Shown: in pieces, positions 1 to 7,678 of the stretch
How positions within the stretch are numbered: the first letter of the stretch is position 1
How the letters are laid out: each line of letters starts with the position of its first letter
Assembly (NCBI GenBank): GCA_017479985.1
Contig: JAFVBL010000027.1
Coordinates: 1-42,546, forward strand
Direction of reading: 5' to 3'
Length of the DNA: 42,546 nucleotides
Source of the DNA: Alphaproteobacteria bacterium
GTDB taxonomy: Bacteria > Pseudomonadota > Alphaproteobacteria > RF32 > CAG-239
The notes under the pieces: generated by a model
What the model saw: the letters and a program-made list of their open reading frames with translations, nothing else
Told to the model about the DNA's origin: nothing
Databases searched by the model: none
Made by a program: the position numbers and the translations under genes

Positions 1-39
1 CACGTGGTACAACCAACCCATCAAGTGTTGAGTTTCTTT

Positions 40-110
40 AGAAGCGGAGATTCTGATCTTTACGAACGTTAATTCTAGTTTAGATCAATCGTCCGCTTCT
101 TTTTTCTTTT
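40..110 (+). terminator. Probable terminator of an upstream gene cut by the window edge
   Basis: AGAAGCGGA at 40-48 pairs with TCCGCTTCT at 92-100 and is followed by a T-rich run (99-110). A shorter inner pairing, GATCT (54-58) with AGATC (82-86), could close the long loop. Two plus-strand frames are open from the left edge: one stops at 39-41, exactly where the stem begins, and one stops at 70-72 inside the loop. The first is the more natural end for an upstream gene, but with only about 12 residues visible I cannot name a protein. Confidence 0.5.
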
Positions 111-127
111 AACACATTTTTTATATC

Positions 128-290
128 ATGTCTTTAAGTAATAAAATGCTTTTAGATGAATCAATCGATGCAAGTAAAGCTAAAGAAATAAAATATTATC
201 TTTTAGGAAAAAAAGATATTGCGGAAGGTAAAGCAGAACCTATCGAAAATTTTTTTTGAAGAATTAGAAAAAAGATATGGTTCAAATTAA
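128..290 (+). pseudogene. Antitoxin of a ParE/RelE-type toxin-antitoxin pair, frameshifted
   Basis: As written, the frame from the ATG at 128 ends at a TGA at 257-259 after 43 residues, directly after a run of eight T (250-257). Removing one T lets the frame continue through an acidic tail (ENFFEELEKRYGSN) to a TAA at 288-290, giving about 53 residues. The restored end overlaps the toxin start at 277 by 14 bases in another frame, the usual arrangement of coupled toxin-antitoxin genes. The C-terminal pattern (LGKKDIAEGK followed by FFEELEKRYG) resembles the tail of short RelB/PHD-like antitoxins. The break could be a real slippage mutation or a homopolymer sequencing error. Family assignment rests on pattern and context only. 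Confidence 0.5.
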
Positions 291-519
291 AAAACTTCCA
301 AAATTTGCTGAAACTGCTTTTCAAAATTTAGATTATATGAAAGTTAATAATCCTAAAATTGCTATAGAAATTAAAAATGAACTTTACAAAACTATTATTG
401 ATTTATCCAATAATTATAAAATACATACAAAAGTAATTGAAGTATATTATAGAGCTTTAGGATATAAAAGAAAATTTGTTTTGATTTTTAATATAGATGA
501 AAAGAATGAAATGATTTAA
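277..519 (+). CDS. ParE/RelE-like toxin, probably C-terminally truncated
   Basis: This 80-residue basic protein has the layout of the ParE/RelE fold: an N-terminal strand, two helices (FAETAFQNLDYMK and IAIEIKNELYKTIIDL), then the core strands around YYRALGYKRKFVLIFNIDE. Such toxins act on mRNA at the ribosome (RelE) or on gyrase (ParE); which applies here cannot be told. Normal members carry one more strand after the point where this ORF stops. Reading through the TAA at 517-519 gives LFIYIVTMS, and a one-base shift at 544 then gives RDKFRK before a stop at 563-565, close to the family's usual ending. The toxin therefore looks inactivated by a nonsense change plus a frameshift. The module is far more AT-rich than its neighbours, which suggests transfer. 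Confidence 0.55.
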   Translation: MVQIKKLPKFAETAFQNLDYMKVNNPKIAIEIKNELYKTIIDLSNNYKIHTKVIEVYYRALGYKRKFVLIFNIDEKNEMI

Positions 520-625
520 CTATTTATTTATATAGTTACTATGTCGTGATAAATTTAGAAAGTAAAATTAAAAATATAGAAATCGTGCGTAACTTTTAAA
601 AAGATACATTTATGTCAGTTGAGCC

Positions 626-681
626 AAAAAATAAAGTCACCCCTCCAAACCGATAGGTTTGGTCTTGGGGTCTTCCGATTT
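626..681 (+). repeat. 56-nt hairpin repeat, copy 1
   Basis: This copy is identical over 56 bases to 11792-11847. It folds as CCAAACC (645-651), a GATA loop, and GGTTTGG (656-662), with an outer clamp ACCCC (639-643) and GGGGT (667-671). It lies in the 344-base gap between the decayed toxin and the next gene. Otherwise that gap holds only the probable toxin remnant (520-565) and an AT-rich leader. Confidence 0.85.
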
Positions 682-773
682 AAAAAGGCGTAATAAACAA
701 TTTTGCTTGAACAGTGCGAATTTTTACAAAAAAAGTTATACGTGAAAACAGCGTGTTATAAAAAAATATCAAT

Positions 774-793
774 TATACATACTTGAATGTATA
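774..793. promoter_or_regulatory. Inverted repeat upstream of the 864 gene, possible operator
   Basis: TATACAT (774-780) and ATGTATA (787-793) form a perfect 7-bp inverted repeat with a 6-base spacer, 70 bases before the start codon at 864. The size suits a dimeric regulator site, but in AT-rich DNA chance is not excluded. Confidence 0.25.
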
Positions 794-863
794 TTTATTT
801 TGTTGCTTTTTTTTCATTTTTGAATTACATATAATTTATAAACAAATTTTAAGGAGAAAGAAA

Positions 864-1208
864 ATGAAGAAAATTTTGTTTTTAACGGCGTTTTCGCTGA
901 TTTTCAGCCCGATGCTTGCCAATGCGGAAACAATTTTGGTGGTGGATCAAAATAACATTGTTCGCCAACAAATATATACACAGCCGATGGGGCAGCAGGT
1001 TGTAGTTCAACAGCCGCAACCGGTGTATGTTCAGCCGCAACAGGTTGTGGTTCAGCAGCCGGCGCAAACGGTAGTTGTTCGCCAACACGCACCGCGCACA
1101 TATTACTATGATTCGGTAGCCACCGGAATGTTGGCGGGCTTTACGGGAGCCGTCATCGGACACGCGTTGTTCGGGCATCATCACGGCGGACATCATCACA
1201 GACATTAG
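864..1208 (+). CDS. Small secreted glycine-zipper, His-tailed protein
   Basis: The product has 114 residues. The start at 864 follows a good Shine-Dalgarno sequence (AAGGAGA from 851); the longer frame from 783 lacks one and would add a false N-terminus. Residues 1-22 form a signal peptide ending in ANA before ETIL. A Gln/Val/Pro-rich low-complexity stretch with repeated QPQPVYV and QQVVVQQP units follows (about residues 43-74). Then comes a Gly/Ala-rich segment (GMLAGFTGAVIGHALFG) of the glycine-zipper kind, and a tail of His and Gly. The protein is probably periplasmic or in the outer envelope. The His tail could bind metal, but no function is recognised. A strong terminator follows, so it looks monocistronic. 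Confidence 0.8.
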   Translation: MKKILFLTAFSLIFSPMLANAETILVVDQNNIVRQQIYTQPMGQQVVVQQPQPVYVQPQQVVVQQPAQTVVVRQHAPRTYYYDSVATGMLAGFTGAVIGHALFGHHHGGHHHRH

Positions 1209-1253
1209 TCTGCCGTGAAATAAAGCAAACTTAAAAATATTTTATGAACTCCG

Positions 1254-1278
1254 CCGCCGATATTATATCGGCGGTTTT
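1254..1278. terminator. Bidirectional terminator between convergent genes
   Basis: CCGCCGATA (1254-1262) pairs with TATCGGCGG (1266-1274) across a 3-base loop, followed by TTTT. It sits between the plus gene ending at 1208 and the minus gene ending at 1294 and can serve the first strongly. Confidence 0.8.
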
Positions 1279-1293
1279 CCTTAAACAATGCTG

Positions 1294-1857
1294 TTAAGAT
1301 AAAGTCAGACTGTGCAGTATCGCTTCAAAATCATCGCGTTGAGGCGAACAAAGATAAGCACCGACTTTAATGTTGTCCGTATCGTTAATCAAATAAAATT
1401 TGCGCAGCTGAATATAATATTCACCGTCAAGCGAATAACTGGCGATATAACAGCCCTTGCGCTTTTTAAGGCGATACCAGACGTGCGTTGTTCCTTGCGG
1501 CAAAGGAATTGTTGCCAAATCGGAATATCCGGCGTTTGTCAGAGATGAGGCGAGCATCGGTGTATTCTCGTTTTCATACATAATTGATGCCTTGAACCAG
1601 TTATTGACATCGGAACGCAGCATAATACCGCATTGGTCAAACGCTCCCGGATGCTCAAAACTCCAATCCAAATCGCAACAGAAATCCCCCAGAACATAGC
1701 TGAAGAAAAAATGCCCGTCATCTTTTTGAAAGTCATAGCGTGCACAACACCAAAAATCAGTGCGATATTTTGCGGCTACGTGCATTCCGTCATCATCAAA
1801 GCGCACGCGTTGCGGTTCGTTTTGCCAATCAAATTCTTTCAGGGTTTCGAGCAGCAT
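1294..1857 (-). CDS. DUF1349 family protein
   Basis: The 187-residue product matches the DUF1349 (YesU-like, concanavalin-like beta-sandwich) family from end to end. Family patterns are visible in order: the N-terminal FDWQNEP; KYRTDFWCCARY; DGHFFFSYVLGDF; FDQCGIMLR.D..NWFKASI; a Leu-Pro turn; WYRLKKRKGCYIASYSLDGE; and VGAYLCSPQ. There is no signal peptide, so it is cytoplasmic. The biochemical role of the family is not settled, though its fold suggests carbohydrate or ligand binding. Its ATG shares one base with the TAA of the J-domain gene (TAATG), so the two should be translationally coupled. Third gene of the 3217-1294 operon. Confidence 0.85.
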   Translation of the reverse strand: MLLETLKEFDWQNEPQRVRFDDDGMHVAAKYRTDFWCCARYDFQKDDGHFFFSYVLGDFCCDLDWSFEHPGAFDQCGIMLRSDVNNWFKASIMYENENTPMLASSLTNAGYSDLATIPLPQGTTHVWYRLKKRKGCYIASYSLDGEYYIQLRKFYLINDTDNIKVGAYLCSPQRDDFEAILHSLTLS

Positions 1858-2771
1858 TAAAAACTCCTCACGGCATAATTGGGAATACCGTTGACAATCG
1901 ATTGCAATTCCGACGACATTTTTTTCGGCATAATGATTTGCAGAGTGATAATTTCGTCACCGGTAGTGCTTTTACTTTGGATTCCTTGTCCTTTCAGACG
2001 TAATTTGTCACCGCTTGATGACAGCGGCGGAACTTTAACCGCAACCTTGCCGTTTATGGTCGGAACGGTGATTCGTGCGCCGTTGACCGCCTCTACAAGG
2101 GAAATCGGCAACTCCAATAAAATATTGGCGCCGTCTGCCTTAAAATACGGGTGTTCCGTCACATTCAGCGTAATCAGTATATCGCCGTTTTCGCCGCCGT
2201 TGATGCCGGCATTTCCCATACCTTTCAGCCTCAGAGTCTGCCCGCTTTGCGAGCCGGCCGGAATCTTTACATTTATGCTTTTACTGCCGAGGTTGACCGT
2301 TTTTTCCATACCGCGGGCGGCATCTAAAAAGTCGATGCGCATATTGTATGACACATCTTGCCCTTTGCGGCCGCGCGGTGCTTGTTTTCCGCCGCCAAAC
2401 TGCGAGAAAATGTCTTCACCGAATATAGAAGAAAAATCAAACCCTTGAGCACCACCGAAACCGCCACCTGACGAACGTTTAAATCCGCCACCGAACGGAT
2501 TATCGCCGGTGCCGAAACCGCCGAATCCGGCACCGAAACCGGTCGGTTTGCCATCGGCATCTATTTCTTTATTGTCATACTTTTTGCGCTTTTCCGGATT
2601 GCCGATTATATCATAGGCGTTTGAAACTTCTTTAAATTTTTCCGCCGCCGCTTTGTCGTCTTTATTTAAATCCGGATGATATTTGCGCGCAAGTTTCCGG
2701 TATGCCGATTTAATTTCGGCTTCCGTTGCCGTTTTGCTGACGCCTAAAATTTGGTATAAGTCCTGAGCCAT
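1857..2771 (-). CDS. J-domain co-chaperone, CbpA/class B DnaJ type
   Basis: The 304-residue product stimulates Hsp70 (DnaK) ATPase and delivers substrates. The J domain is at residues 1-70 with the catalytic HPD at 32-34. A Gly/Phe-rich linker follows at about 75-135 (repeated GFGG, FGGG). Two C-terminal beta domains run from about 140 to the end ([19 protein letters not shown] and [21 protein letters not shown]). There is no CXXCXGXG zinc finger, which makes it CbpA-like rather than canonical DnaJ. The start has a GGGAGA ribosome site. A weak promoter (TTGCAA, 17 bases, TATATA) may lie in the 38-base gap behind the lipoprotein gene. cbpA itself is not certain as a symbol. Confidence 0.92.
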   Translation of the reverse strand: MAQDLYQILGVSKTATEAEIKSAYRKLARKYHPDLNKDDKAAAEKFKEVSNAYDIIGNPEKRKKYDNKEIDADGKPTGFGAGFGGFGTGDNPFGGGFKRSSGGGFGGAQGFDFSSIFGEDIFSQFGGGKQAPRGRKGQDVSYNMRIDFLDAARGMEKTVNLGSKSINVKIPAGSQSGQTLRLKGMGNAGINGGENGDILITLNVTEHPYFKADGANILLELPISLVEAVNGARITVPTINGKVAVKVPPLSSSGDKLRLKGQGIQSKSTTGDEIITLQIIMPKKMSSELQSIVNGIPNYAVRSF

Positions 2772-2809
2772 TGCAATTTTCTCCCTGATAAAATTATATA
2801 GGAAGAAAA

Positions 2810-3217
2810 TTATTCACTTGCAAGGTCAATACACTCAAAGGTCGCCCTTCTTTTGTGATTTCTGTTCATATATAAATCACGCAGATAAGCGCTTTTGCCC
2901 GGATTGATATCATAGCAATAACGCGATGCCAATGTTGCAACTTTATCCACGCGTACATCGGAGTATTCGTAGACAACATAGTCGTCGCCGGTTGCTTTGA
3001 CCACAATGTTGCGGCGATAGAAATCGTCTTCCGCCGGCTGAACCACGACTTCGGCATTCGGCGAATAAGTATAAACCTGTGTCATATCAATATCTGCCGG
3101 AACGGTTTGTATTTCCGGCGCCGCTGACGGCGCTTGCTGCGGGCGAGATGCTTCCTGCTTGGCAATACACGATGCGCACAACAGCGCAAATAACCCGATA
3201 AATGCGATTTTTTTCAT
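2810..3217 (-). CDS. Small secreted or lipoprotein of unknown function
   Basis: The 135-residue product starts with MKK, a hydrophobic stretch, and LLCASC at residues 12-17. That looks like a lipobox with Cys17 as the lipidated residue, although Cys at position -3 is unusual, so a plain signal peptide is possible. A Pro/Ala/Gln-rich linker follows (about 20-40), then a small domain with two Cys near the C-terminus (RYCYD and FECID) that could form a disulfide. I do not recognise the family. It is the first gene of a minus-strand unit with the J-domain and DUF1349 genes. A CtrA-like box lies 64 bases upstream of its start. Confidence 0.75.
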   Translation of the reverse strand: MKKIAFIGLFALLCASCIAKQEASRPQQAPSAAPEIQTVPADIDMTQVYTYSPNAEVVVQPAEDDFYRRNIVVKATGDDYVVYEYSDVRVDKVATLASRYCYDINPGKSAYLRDLYMNRNHKRRATFECIDLASE

Positions 3218-3232
3218 ATATCCCTCTCTATC

Positions 3233-3248
3233 ATAACCTTTTGGTTAT
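3233..3248. promoter_or_regulatory. Short inverted repeat in the divergent intergenic region
   Basis: ATAACC (3233-3238) and GGTTAT (3243-3248) form a perfect inverted repeat around TTTT, just upstream of the minus-strand lipoprotein start at 3217. It may be an operator or a 5' hairpin. Confidence 0.3.
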
Positions 3249-3280
3249 ACTCTTTTGATGAGATTATATACCTTAAGGGG

Positions 3281-3296
3281 TTAAGTAATCCTTAAC
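3281..3296. promoter_or_regulatory. CtrA-like binding site (TTAA-N7-TTAAC)
   Basis: TTAA (3281-3284), seven bases, then TTAAC (3292-3296) is an exact match to the consensus recognised by CtrA, the cell-cycle response regulator of Alphaproteobacteria. It is in the 168-base divergent region between the lipoprotein operon (start 3217) and the ELM1-family gene (start 3386), so it could control either. Two more boxes with the same spacing occur at 33101 and 34598. Confidence 0.6.
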
Positions 3297-3385
3297 GGCG
3301 TTTTGCCCAAGCCTTAACAATTTTTCTTGCCAAATTCGGCGTATGGCATATATTAGTCATAATATTAACTGTGCGGAGTACGGGT

Positions 3386-4360
3386 ATGGTCAAGACAATA
3401 TGGAGTTTAATGGATAATCGGCGCGGCAGTGTCGGACAGGCGCAAGGGGTTCTGGATGCGCTTGATGAGGCTCAATTTATTAAAACGGAAAAAAAGATTG
3501 TTTATACCAAATTTGCCGGTTTGCCCAACTGGCTGCGCGGACGTACGCTTATCGGGGTTGCCGCCGAAAGCAGAGCGGAAATTTGTCCGCCGTTTCCGGA
3601 TTATGTTCTTTCCATCAGCCGTCGTACCGCACCGATTGCGCGTTATATTAAAAAATGTGCGCCGCAAACAAAAATTATTCAGCTGATGCACCCCGGCAAT
3701 ACCGGTCTGACTGATTTTGATTTGGTAATTGTGCCGGAACACGATAAAAATAAAAAACACACGGCAAATATTCATTATATTGTCGGTTGCCCGCATCGGA
3801 TAACGTCGCAATATCTGCAAAACGCGCGTGCAAAATGGCAATCCGAATTTGCGCAATTGCCTGCACCGCTGACGGCAGTTATTATCGGCGGCGGTATAAA
3901 AGGTAAGACGTTTCCGCTTGAAGACGTGCGAAACTTCTGTGCCGAAGTAAAAACACTCAAAGCGCAAATCGGCGGTTCGATTTTGATTACAACCTCACGA
4001 CGTACCGGCGCCGAGGCGGAAGAAATCATAAAAAAAGAGTTGGCGGATATTCCGCAATATAACTATTATTGGGGAGATACGCGAGAAAATCCGTATGCCG
4101 GATTTTTGGCTTGTGCCGACAATATTGTTATTACGGCCGATTCTGTTTCAATGTGCTGCGAGGCAACCGGTACCGGAAAACCGATTTATTTGTTTGTCGG
4201 CGGAGAAAATTGGTTGACGGCAAAGCATCGTCGCTTTGCTCAATCGCTGATTGACGGAAAATGTGCCGCAAGTCTTGATGACCCGAACGCCGATTCTTTT
4301 TTGCCGCAACAAAGTCTGAATGCGGCAAAAGAAGTTGCTGAGCTGATTAAGGCGCTTTGA
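3386..4360 (+). CDS. Mitochondrial-fission ELM1-like family protein (DUF1022)
   Basis: The 324-residue product belongs to the ELM1 family, shared by Alphaproteobacteria and plants, with a glycosyltransferase-B-like fold. Visible family patterns are WSLMDNRRGSVGQAQG near the N-terminus; the central FDLVIVPEHD; ITSQYLQNAR; a Gly-rich AVIIGGGIKGKTFPL; ILITTSRRTG; YWGDTRENPYAGFLACADNIVITADSVSMCCEATGTGKPIY; and a C-terminal helix. The ATG at 3386 is preferred because GGAG sits 8 bases before it; the GTG at 3371 would add five residues without a ribosome site. The bacterial role is not established; a link to the envelope or glycosyl transfer is an inference from the fold. Confidence 0.9.
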   Translation: MVKTIWSLMDNRRGSVGQAQGVLDALDEAQFIKTEKKIVYTKFAGLPNWLRGRTLIGVAAESRAEICPPFPDYVLSISRRTAPIARYIKKCAPQTKIIQLMHPGNTGLTDFDLVIVPEHDKNKKHTANIHYIVGCPHRITSQYLQNARAKWQSEFAQLPAPLTAVIIGGGIKGKTFPLEDVRNFCAEVKTLKAQIGGSILITTSRRTGAEAEEIIKKELADIPQYNYYWGDTRENPYAGFLACADNIVITADSVSMCCEATGTGKPIYLFVGGENWLTAKHRRFAQSLIDGKCAASLDDPNADSFLPQQSLNAAKEVAELIKAL

Positions 4361-4418
4361 GTGGATAACATACTGTTTTTATGAGTTATTTCTATATAAA
4401 TAAATTTTGCGGAAAAAG

Positions 4419-4446
4419 TTGACAAAATAAAAAAATGTGATATGAT
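4419..4446 (+). promoter_or_regulatory. Sigma-70-type promoter of the 4481 gene
   Basis: A perfect TTGACA (4419-4424) is followed after 16 bases by TATGAT (4441-4446), 35 bases before the ATG at 4481. An AGGAGA ribosome site lies between. Confidence 0.7.
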
Positions 4447-4480
4447 AATGTCACATACAAAATAAACAGGAGATTTTAAA

Positions 4481-6151
4481 ATGAATAATGAGTTCGGTAA
4501 TTCGAAAATTGAGCAAGTGTACGATGATTTTGTGCACAGCAAAGGTAACTACGATGACCTTATGGAAAATGCTTTGAAAGATATGGGAGATGCCGTCAGA
4601 GGTGTTAAAAATCGCCGTGACGGTTTTTCTGTTTCAGATGATATTGCCGCTTTGATGGAAGAACACGGCGATAAATTCGGCAAAGCATTAAGCTCTGCTT
4701 CTGCTGCCGACAGAGAAAAATGGGCACCGCAACTGGCAGAAATTCTGACGGCCGCCACTGATATGAATCCGGATAATACCGAAAGTATTATAAAAAGTGC
4801 CTTTGAACTTGAAAAAGCATATCACGGCGCCGATTCGGGTGTGTTGCTGAATGTTGCGGAAAAGGCAACTTTCCGGCATCCGGAACATTTGGAAGAAATT
4901 GTTGCCGTTACGGATAAGCATTTGCAAAATTATGATGCACAAAGCGATAAAGATGCGTCGACGTATAAGGCTTTTTATAAAGTTTATACCAATGCTGTCC
5001 GCAAAACAAGAAAAGCCGAAATGCGCGAAAAAGCGTCGACGGTTGCCAATGATATTTTCGGGAAAATTGAAATAGTCAAAGGTAATGTGACAGTTGATAA
5101 GTTGTTGCAGCGCGTCAAAGACAATCCGGCAGATGAAACAACGCAAGATGCCTTTGAACGCGGGTTGGATATGTTATTGACAACAAAACCGAAAGAAGGT
5201 GCCAAGGATGTTTTGAATAATCTGAAAGCAATTACGAAAATTGAAAATCCCGAAGACCGTGCATTTGTTTATACCGTCGTTATGACCTCGTTGGAACGTC
5301 ACGTTGATGGCGATGATGCAAAAGCAAGTGCAGTGTTTAAGGCGCTTGACACGATGATGCAAGCTGAAAAAGACCCTGAAGTTCGCAAATCCGCTGTGGT
5401 TTCCGCAATGGGCTCTATACAGCACGGTATGGTTGATGAAACCGGCGCATTAACCGTTATTGCAGGCGGTAAGGAAAAAGAAACATTCCGCACTTTGAAG
5501 AGAATGGCGGAATCGTATGGTAATTATGCAGGTTTTAAGGATTTGTTGGCAAATACGGCAGAAAAATATCAGAAATCGCCTGCAGTTACGGAAGAACTGA
5601 AAGCAGCGATGATGAAGGCTCTTGATTATGAAGAGAGAAACAATGTCGAAACAGATGATTCTTCCCGGTCTCAGTTTGAAAAAGACGTGTTGGCGCAAAA
5701 GCGCGTGCGCGACAATAAAATCCGCTTGGATACGCAAATTTATGCGCTTTTGAATATTCCGCACAAAACAAATAAATATACACGAGACCCGAGCAAGCCG
5801 CAAATGCCGGTCAAATCAGATATGCGTAAGGTTGTTAATTTGCTCAGCCAATATCGCAAAATTGATGATGATTATCTTGTAACGGCTATTTTTTCAAAAA
5901 TGGATAAGGAGAAGTTTACAAACGTTGATGACGCGATTTTGGATTCTTTTGAACGTGCGGCGCCGCGCATTAAAGGCAGTGACGAAATTAAGGCAAAATT
6001 GACGGCAATGCGTGCTAAAATGCATACGCAGGGGATTCAGGCGAAAAAAGCGCAGGAAATGCCAAAATGGCACGAAAAATCAGAAACAAAGCCAAATCAG
6101 CGGATTTCGTTCAGTGTCAAGGATTTGCCGGACACAAGCTACGGAAAATAA
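4481..6151 (+). CDS. Large helical cytoplasmic protein of unknown function
   Basis: The 556-residue product has a good ribosome site and its own promoter. There is no signal peptide or membrane segment. The sequence is charged and almost entirely helical in character, with repeated helix pairs of about 35-45 residues (for example PADETTQDAFERGLDMLL, then VLNNLKAITKIENPEDRAFVYTV). This suggests an alpha-solenoid or HEAT-like scaffold. The C-terminal 40 residues are basic and look disordered. I recognise no family, catalytic motif or binding motif. It has its own promoter and terminator, so it is monocistronic. It could be a lineage-specific scaffold or an effector. Confidence 0.7.
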   Translation: MNNEFGNSKIEQVYDDFVHSKGNYDDLMENALKDMGDAVRGVKNRRDGFSVSDDIAALMEEHGDKFGKALSSASAADREKWAPQLAEILTAATDMNPDNTESIIKSAFELEKAYHGADSGVLLNVAEKATFRHPEHLEEIVAVTDKHLQNYDAQSDKDASTYKAFYKVYTNAVRKTRKAEMREKASTVANDIFGKIEIVKGNVTVDKLLQRVKDNPADETTQDAFERGLDMLLTTKPKEGAKDVLNNLKAITKIENPEDRAFVYTVVMTSLERHVDGDDAKASAVFKALDTMMQAEKDPEVRKSAVVSAMGSIQHGMVDETGALTVIAGGKEKETFRTLKRMAESYGNYAGFKDLLANTAEKYQKSPAVTEELKAAMMKALDYEERNNVETDDSSRSQFEKDVLAQKRVRDNKIRLDTQIYALLNIPHKTNKYTRDPSKPQMPVKSDMRKVVNLLSQYRKIDDDYLVTAIFSKMDKEKFTNVDDAILDSFERAAPRIKGSDEIKAKLTAMRAKMHTQGIQAKKAQEMPKWHEKSETKPNQRISFSVKDLPDTSYGK

Positions 6152-6169
6152 TATATCGACACTAAATCA

Positions 6170-6199
6170 AAGCGGCGTTTGAGATATAATGCCGCTTTT
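6170..6199 (+). terminator. Terminator downstream of the 4481 gene
   Basis: AAGCGGC (6170-6176) pairs with GCCGCTT (6191-6197) across a 14-base loop, followed by TT. The U tract is short, so efficiency is uncertain. Confidence 0.5.
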
Positions 6200-6260
6200 C
6201 GGTTTGGGTAGGCGGCGATTTGTTCTTCGGTTTGCCTGTGATTAAGTGCAAAACAAGCCT

Positions 6261-6317
6261 AAAATGTAACAAAAATGTAACAAAAAAGAGTGGTATTTTA
6301 AAGAAAAATGTGTTACA
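6261..6317. promoter_or_regulatory. Three TGTAACA half-sites upstream of the pilin-like operon
   Basis: The 11-mer AAAATGTAACA occurs twice in tandem (6261-6271 and 6272-6282). The reverse complement of its core, TGTTACA, lies at 6311-6317. All three precede the start at 6357. Two direct sites and one inverted site suggest binding by a regulator, which I cannot name. Confidence 0.35.
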
Positions 6318-6356
6318 CTAAAACAAAGTATTGGGATTCGATTATAGGGTAAATCG

Positions 6357-7640
6357 ATGTATATATGGATATTGTTGGCTACAATTATGGTAGCGATGAC
6401 GTTTTTTAATGTATCGCCGCGTGTGGATAAAGAACACGCGCTCAACGAGATTCGCGCCGCAACGGTGACAAATCGCTTTAAAGCAGAACACGAAGCGATG
6501 CTCAAAACAATGGAATGCGAGATTATGTATAACCGTAATAACGGTTGCTGGGATACGGAAAATCGCGGAATGGGATGCACAAGCAGTACACCGCGTCAAA
6601 GTGCCAACGGACCGGTTAATGTCGGTTGTTTTAATCCGGGGTACGTACGTATGCACTCAGGCAGTTCAGATCCGCGTTTCAGCTGTACGGGAATGACAAA
6701 TACAGTCAGTAAGACATTTAACGGTACTTCTTATTCAATGCAATCATTCGCCGATGATATCGAGAAAGAAACAAAAAAGGATTATACTTCTTTTTGGGCT
6801 CAGATGCCGGTCGGCTATGAAATAAATCCGACATTTTTTCCGAAGGGAATTTATCATTATATTTTATGTTTGGACGAAGTTGCCGGCAAAGCCACGGCAA
6901 GTAATTTTATCCGTTGCGATATGAAACGTAATACATCAGGTGATAACGGCAGTACAGGTACGGGAGAAACCGGTGATACGGGTGATGCCGGTGATACAGG
7001 CACTAGCGGTACGACGCAGAAACACTTGTCGGCGCGGACAAGATACTTGGTAACTTTTGCGCGTGTGCCGGAAAAATGGCTTTCAAAGACGACGGACGAT
7101 AATAATTTTCGTGCGCCGTTACCTGTTTTGGTCAATATGCTTTCCAAAGATATTAAAACCGATACCACTTACGGTTGGACGTCTTGCAACGGCAATAAAG
7201 CAAGTCTGCAATGTCAGCTTGCCGGTGCCAACGCACGCAACGGCAATGTGGTTCGCCGAGAGGATAGTCGACGCAATCAGAATGATAAAAAAGGTGTCAG
7301 CATCGATATGTATGCAATAGATAAAAAATATGAAAAGAACGATGATGGCTCATACAAATTAGATGAAAAAGGCAAAAGGATTGTGTCCGAAAAGAAATAT
7401 AAAGCCGATTATGTGTACGAGTTTGAACAATTGCCGCGCAATTCCGTTTTCTGGCAAATTCCGGGATTTCAGGAAGTGTGTGCGGACAGTGCCTGTTTGT
7501 TTGCGTATGAGCAATTTCCGAATACGGATACCGCGTATCATTGTTATAATATGATGACAACAGGCGAAAAGAAAAAGAATACCGGAGTGAAAGCTCACGG
7601 CGACAATAATAATAGTCAGCCGGCCGAGCCGACACCATAG
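6357..7640 (+). CDS. Membrane-anchored, pilin-like protein with a collagen-like linker
   Basis: The 427-residue product begins with a hydrophobic segment at residues 1-19 (MYIWILLATIMVAMTFF), directly followed by a charged helix. This is the shape of a mature type IV pilin or pseudopilin stalk without the usual leader. The exported domain has several Cys (GCWD, GMGCTS, VGCFNPG, FSCTG). Around residue 200 comes a low-complexity stretch of Gly-X-Thr/Ala triplets (GETGDTGDAGDTG), a collagen-like or flexible linker. A second domain with further Cys and a Pro/Asn-rich tail follow. It lies 38 bases before the giant pilin-like gene, so the two probably form one surface structure. No precise family is recognised. 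The ribosome site before 6357 is weak, and a start at 6387 is possible. Confidence 0.65.
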   Translation: MYIWILLATIMVAMTFFNVSPRVDKEHALNEIRAATVTNRFKAEHEAMLKTMECEIMYNRNNGCWDTENRGMGCTSSTPRQSANGPVNVGCFNPGYVRMHSGSSDPRFSCTGMTNTVSKTFNGTSYSMQSFADDIEKETKKDYTSFWAQMPVGYEINPTFFPKGIYHYILCLDEVAGKATASNFIRCDMKRNTSGDNGSTGTGETGDTGDAGDTGTSGTTQKHLSARTRYLVTFARVPEKWLSKTTDDNNFRAPLPVLVNMLSKDIKTDTTYGWTSCNGNKASLQCQLAGANARNGNVVRREDSRRNQNDKKGVSIDMYAIDKKYEKNDDGSYKLDEKGKRIVSEKKYKADYVYEFEQLPRNSVFWQIPGFQEVCADSACLFAYEQFPNTDTAYHCYNMMTTGEKKKNTGVKAHGDNNNSQPAEPTP

Positions 7641-7678
7641 AATTATTATAATCATTAACTGATTAAAGGAGAACGTCG

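Noticed and set aside
626..681. CRISPR repeat
   Set aside because: Two single copies 11 kb apart without spacers or cas genes; the structure is a dispersed hairpin element.
783..863. N-terminal extension of the 864 gene
   Set aside because: No ribosome site, and it would bury a good signal peptide behind a basic, Phe-rich stretch.
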